Origin: Dehalococcoidia bacterium
GTDB taxonomy: Bacteria > Chloroflexota > Dehalococcoidia > UBA2979
Length of the DNA: 17,936 nucleotides
Assembly: GCA_018700215.1 (NCBI GenBank)
Contig: JABIST010000333.1
Coordinates: 1-17,936 of the forward strand
Direction: 5' to 3'
The notes beneath the pieces were generated by a model. The model was not told the DNA's origin and searched no databases. It saw only the letters and a list, made by a program, of their open reading frames with translations. Of the stretch, positions 16,681-17,936 are shown in pieces. The position numbers and the translations under genes are program-made. How positions within the stretch are numbered: the stretch's first letter is position 1; every line of letters begins with the position of its first letter.

Positions 16681-17844
16681 ATGCACCTCACCCGGCTCTC
16701 GCTCACCAACGTCCGCACCTACCGGCGGCTCGAACTCGAACCGAGTCGCGGTATCCACGTGATCACGGGCGAGAACGCCGCCGGCAAGTCCAACCTGCTC
16801 GATGCCGTGGCGATGCTGGCAACGACGCGTAGCCACCGAGCCGGGAACGACCTGGACATGATCACCTGGAGCGCGATCGACGAGGACCCGCTGCCTGCCG
16901 CACGGATCGCAGCAGACGTCGCCGGCAACGCCGGCTCGGTCTCGCTGGAGATCGCGATCATCGCGGGCGAGCCGAGTGCCGATGGGGCGCGCCGCACCTC
17001 CCGACGATTTCGGCTCAACGGCATCGCGCGACGGGCGTCTGACCTGATCGGGCAGCTCCGCGTGGTGATGTTTTCCGCAGACGACCTGGCGATCATCTCC
17101 GGCTCGCCCTCCGGTCGACGTCGGTACCTCGACCTGACGATCTCGCAGTTTGACCCCTCCTACGTCCGCGCCTCACAGCGCTACAACCGTGTCCTCCAGC
17201 AACGCAACAGCCTGCTGCGCAAGCTCCAGGAGCGTCGTGGCCAGCTCGACGAACTCGCGTTCTGGGACGACGAACTGTCCGAGGCTGGCGCGACGATCGT
17301 CCAGGCGCGCCAACGAGCCCTGGAACGCCTCGGTCGCGACGCGGCAGGGCGCTACCCAGAGCTGGGTTCCGAGGGCGAGACGCTGGAAATTCGCTATCAG
17401 CCCGCACTCCCCGGGGAGCTGCAATCCACCATCCCCGCAGACGAGTTCCAAGCTCAGTTCCGGCAGGCGATCGAGGAAGGCCGGCAGCAGGACGTCTGGC
17501 GCGGCGCTACCCGGTTCGGACCACATCGCGACGATGTCGGCTTCTTGATCGGCGGACATGATGCCGCGATCTCCGCCTCCCGAGGGCAACAGCGCACCGC
17601 CGCGCTCGCCCTGCGGCTGTCCGAGGTGGCGCTATCGACGGAAACGACCGGCGATCCGCCGGTACTCCTGCTAGACGACATTCTCTCGGAGCTGGATGCG
17701 CATCACCGCGACCGCATCCTCCACGCCGCATATGCCGTCGATCAGGTGCTGATCACGACGCCGGACGGCGACCGTCCAGGCCGCAGTGAGCTGCCCGAGG
17801 CGAAGCGTTACGTGCTGGAAGACGGCGAGCTGAAGCCGCTCTGA
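16681..17844 (+). CDS. recF: DNA replication and repair protein RecF
   Basis: RecF is an SMC-like ATPase that binds gapped or junction DNA with RecR and helps RecO load RecA. The 387-residue product has Walker A ITGENAAGKSN (Gly30, Gly35, Lys36, Ser37), the signature region SRGQQRTAALALRLSE and Walker B VLLLDDILSELD (Asp332-Asp333). The opening MHLTRLSLTNVRTYRRLELE is characteristic of RecF. Length is normal. ATG 16681 is the natural start. It is separated by 39 nt from the histidine kinase gene and appears to have its own promoter. In many bacteria recF lies between dnaN and gyrB; here neither neighbour is present on the left side, so it has moved away from the origin-type cluster or the cluster is absent. 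Confidence 0.96.
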   Translation: MHLTRLSLTNVRTYRRLELEPSRGIHVITGENAAGKSNLLDAVAMLATTRSHRAGNDLDMITWSAIDEDPLPAARIAADVAGNAGSVSLEIAIIAGEPSADGARRTSRRFRLNGIARRASDLIGQLRVVMFSADDLAIISGSPSGRRRYLDLTISQFDPSYVRASQRYNRVLQQRNSLLRKLQERRGQLDELAFWDDELSEAGATIVQARQRALERLGRDAAGRYPELGSEGETLEIRYQPALPGELQSTIPADEFQAQFRQAIEEGRQQDVWRGATRFGPHRDDVGFLIGGHDAAISASRGQQRTAALALRLSEVALSTETTGDPPVLLLDDILSELDAHHRDRILHAAYAVDQVLITTPDGDRPGRSELPEAKRYVLEDGELKPL

Positions 17845-17848
17845 CGCC

Positions 17849-17935
17849 TCAGGCGCTAAACAGGGGGTTACGCCCGGCGGGCACCACTACCGTCACCGAA
17901 CCGGGATGGGCCCAGAGCCGCAGCGACGCATCAGG
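17849..17935 (-). CDS. Possible 3' end of a convergent gene, cut by the window edge
   Basis: On the minus strand an open frame enters from the right edge and ends at a TGA (17849-17851). It gives about 28 residues including RLWAHPGSVTVVVPAGRNPL. The composition looks protein-like, with alternating hydrophobic residues, and the stop lies 4 nt from the recF stop, as expected for a tightly packed convergent pair. I do not recognise a family, and 28 codons is too little to exclude chance. Confidence 0.35.
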   Translation of the reverse strand, partial: PDASLRLWAHPGSVTVVVPAGRNPLFSA

Positions 17936-17936
17936 C

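Noticed and set aside
17845..17882. Short hairpins CGCC-TCA-GGCG and GCCC-GGC-GGGC after recF as a terminator
   Set aside because: Stems of 4 bp in GC-rich sequence without a T-tract are not distinguishable from chance, and the second falls in a possible convergent coding region.

Overview
The window is GC-rich bacterial chromosome with tightly packed genes, 4-nt start/stop overlaps and several GTG/TTG starts. Gene content points to a Chloroflexota-type bacterium: a HerA-like ATPase with an atypical P-loop paired with a NurA nuclease, a NuoE/F/G-like soluble formate dehydrogenase, and a coiled-coil protein whose C-terminal domain resembles Chloroflexota proteins. This assignment is inferred from protein resemblance only; there is no rRNA or other marker to confirm it.

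Layout. (1) Positions 1-6729, plus strand, hold a DNA-end-processing operon: a NurA-domain nuclease cut by the left edge, a HerA-family ATPase, SbcD (Mre11-like) and SbcC (Rad50-like). Junctions are a 4-nt overlap, a 10-nt gap and a 4-nt overlap. This is the same four-function set as the archaeal herA-nurA-mre11-rad50 resection cluster. (2) 6772-7560 is a MOSC-domain protein. (3) 7599-12366 is a three-gene NAD-dependent molybdenum formate dehydrogenase operon (gamma, beta, alpha), starting from a -10 box so close to the ATG that the transcript is probably leaderless. The alpha subunit uses Cys, not Sec, at the metal and has lost the His-Cys Fe-S cluster normally found in NuoG/FDH-alpha proteins. 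(4) 12413-13873, minus strand, holds a Gfo/Idh/MocA-family oxidoreductase followed by a small four-helix membrane protein of the phage-holin-4 (YvlD-like) family. (5) 14037-16641, plus strand, holds a coiled-coil/proline-rich protein and a membrane histidine kinase with GAF-like, HisKA and HATPase domains. They are translationally overlapped and driven by a well-formed promoter with a perfect palindrome abutting its -35. (6) 16681-17844 is RecF, again with a -10 box almost touching its ATG. (7) The last ~90 bases may hold the 3' end of a convergent minus-strand gene.

How the parts work together. NurA, HerA and SbcCD together would open, resect and clean double-strand ends, and RecF would load RecA at gaps; the window is therefore bracketed by recombination-repair functions. 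The formate dehydrogenase would pass electrons from formate through a Mo-bis-MGD centre, a chain of Fe-S clusters and FMN to NAD+. The MOSC protein next door may serve molybdenum-cofactor handling. The kinase/coiled-coil pair looks like a two-protein sensory unit without an adjacent response regulator.

No rRNA, tRNA, CRISPR array, insertion sequence, integrase or obvious laterally acquired island is visible. The only gene-free stretch over about 100 bases is 13874-14036, which holds regulatory sequence.
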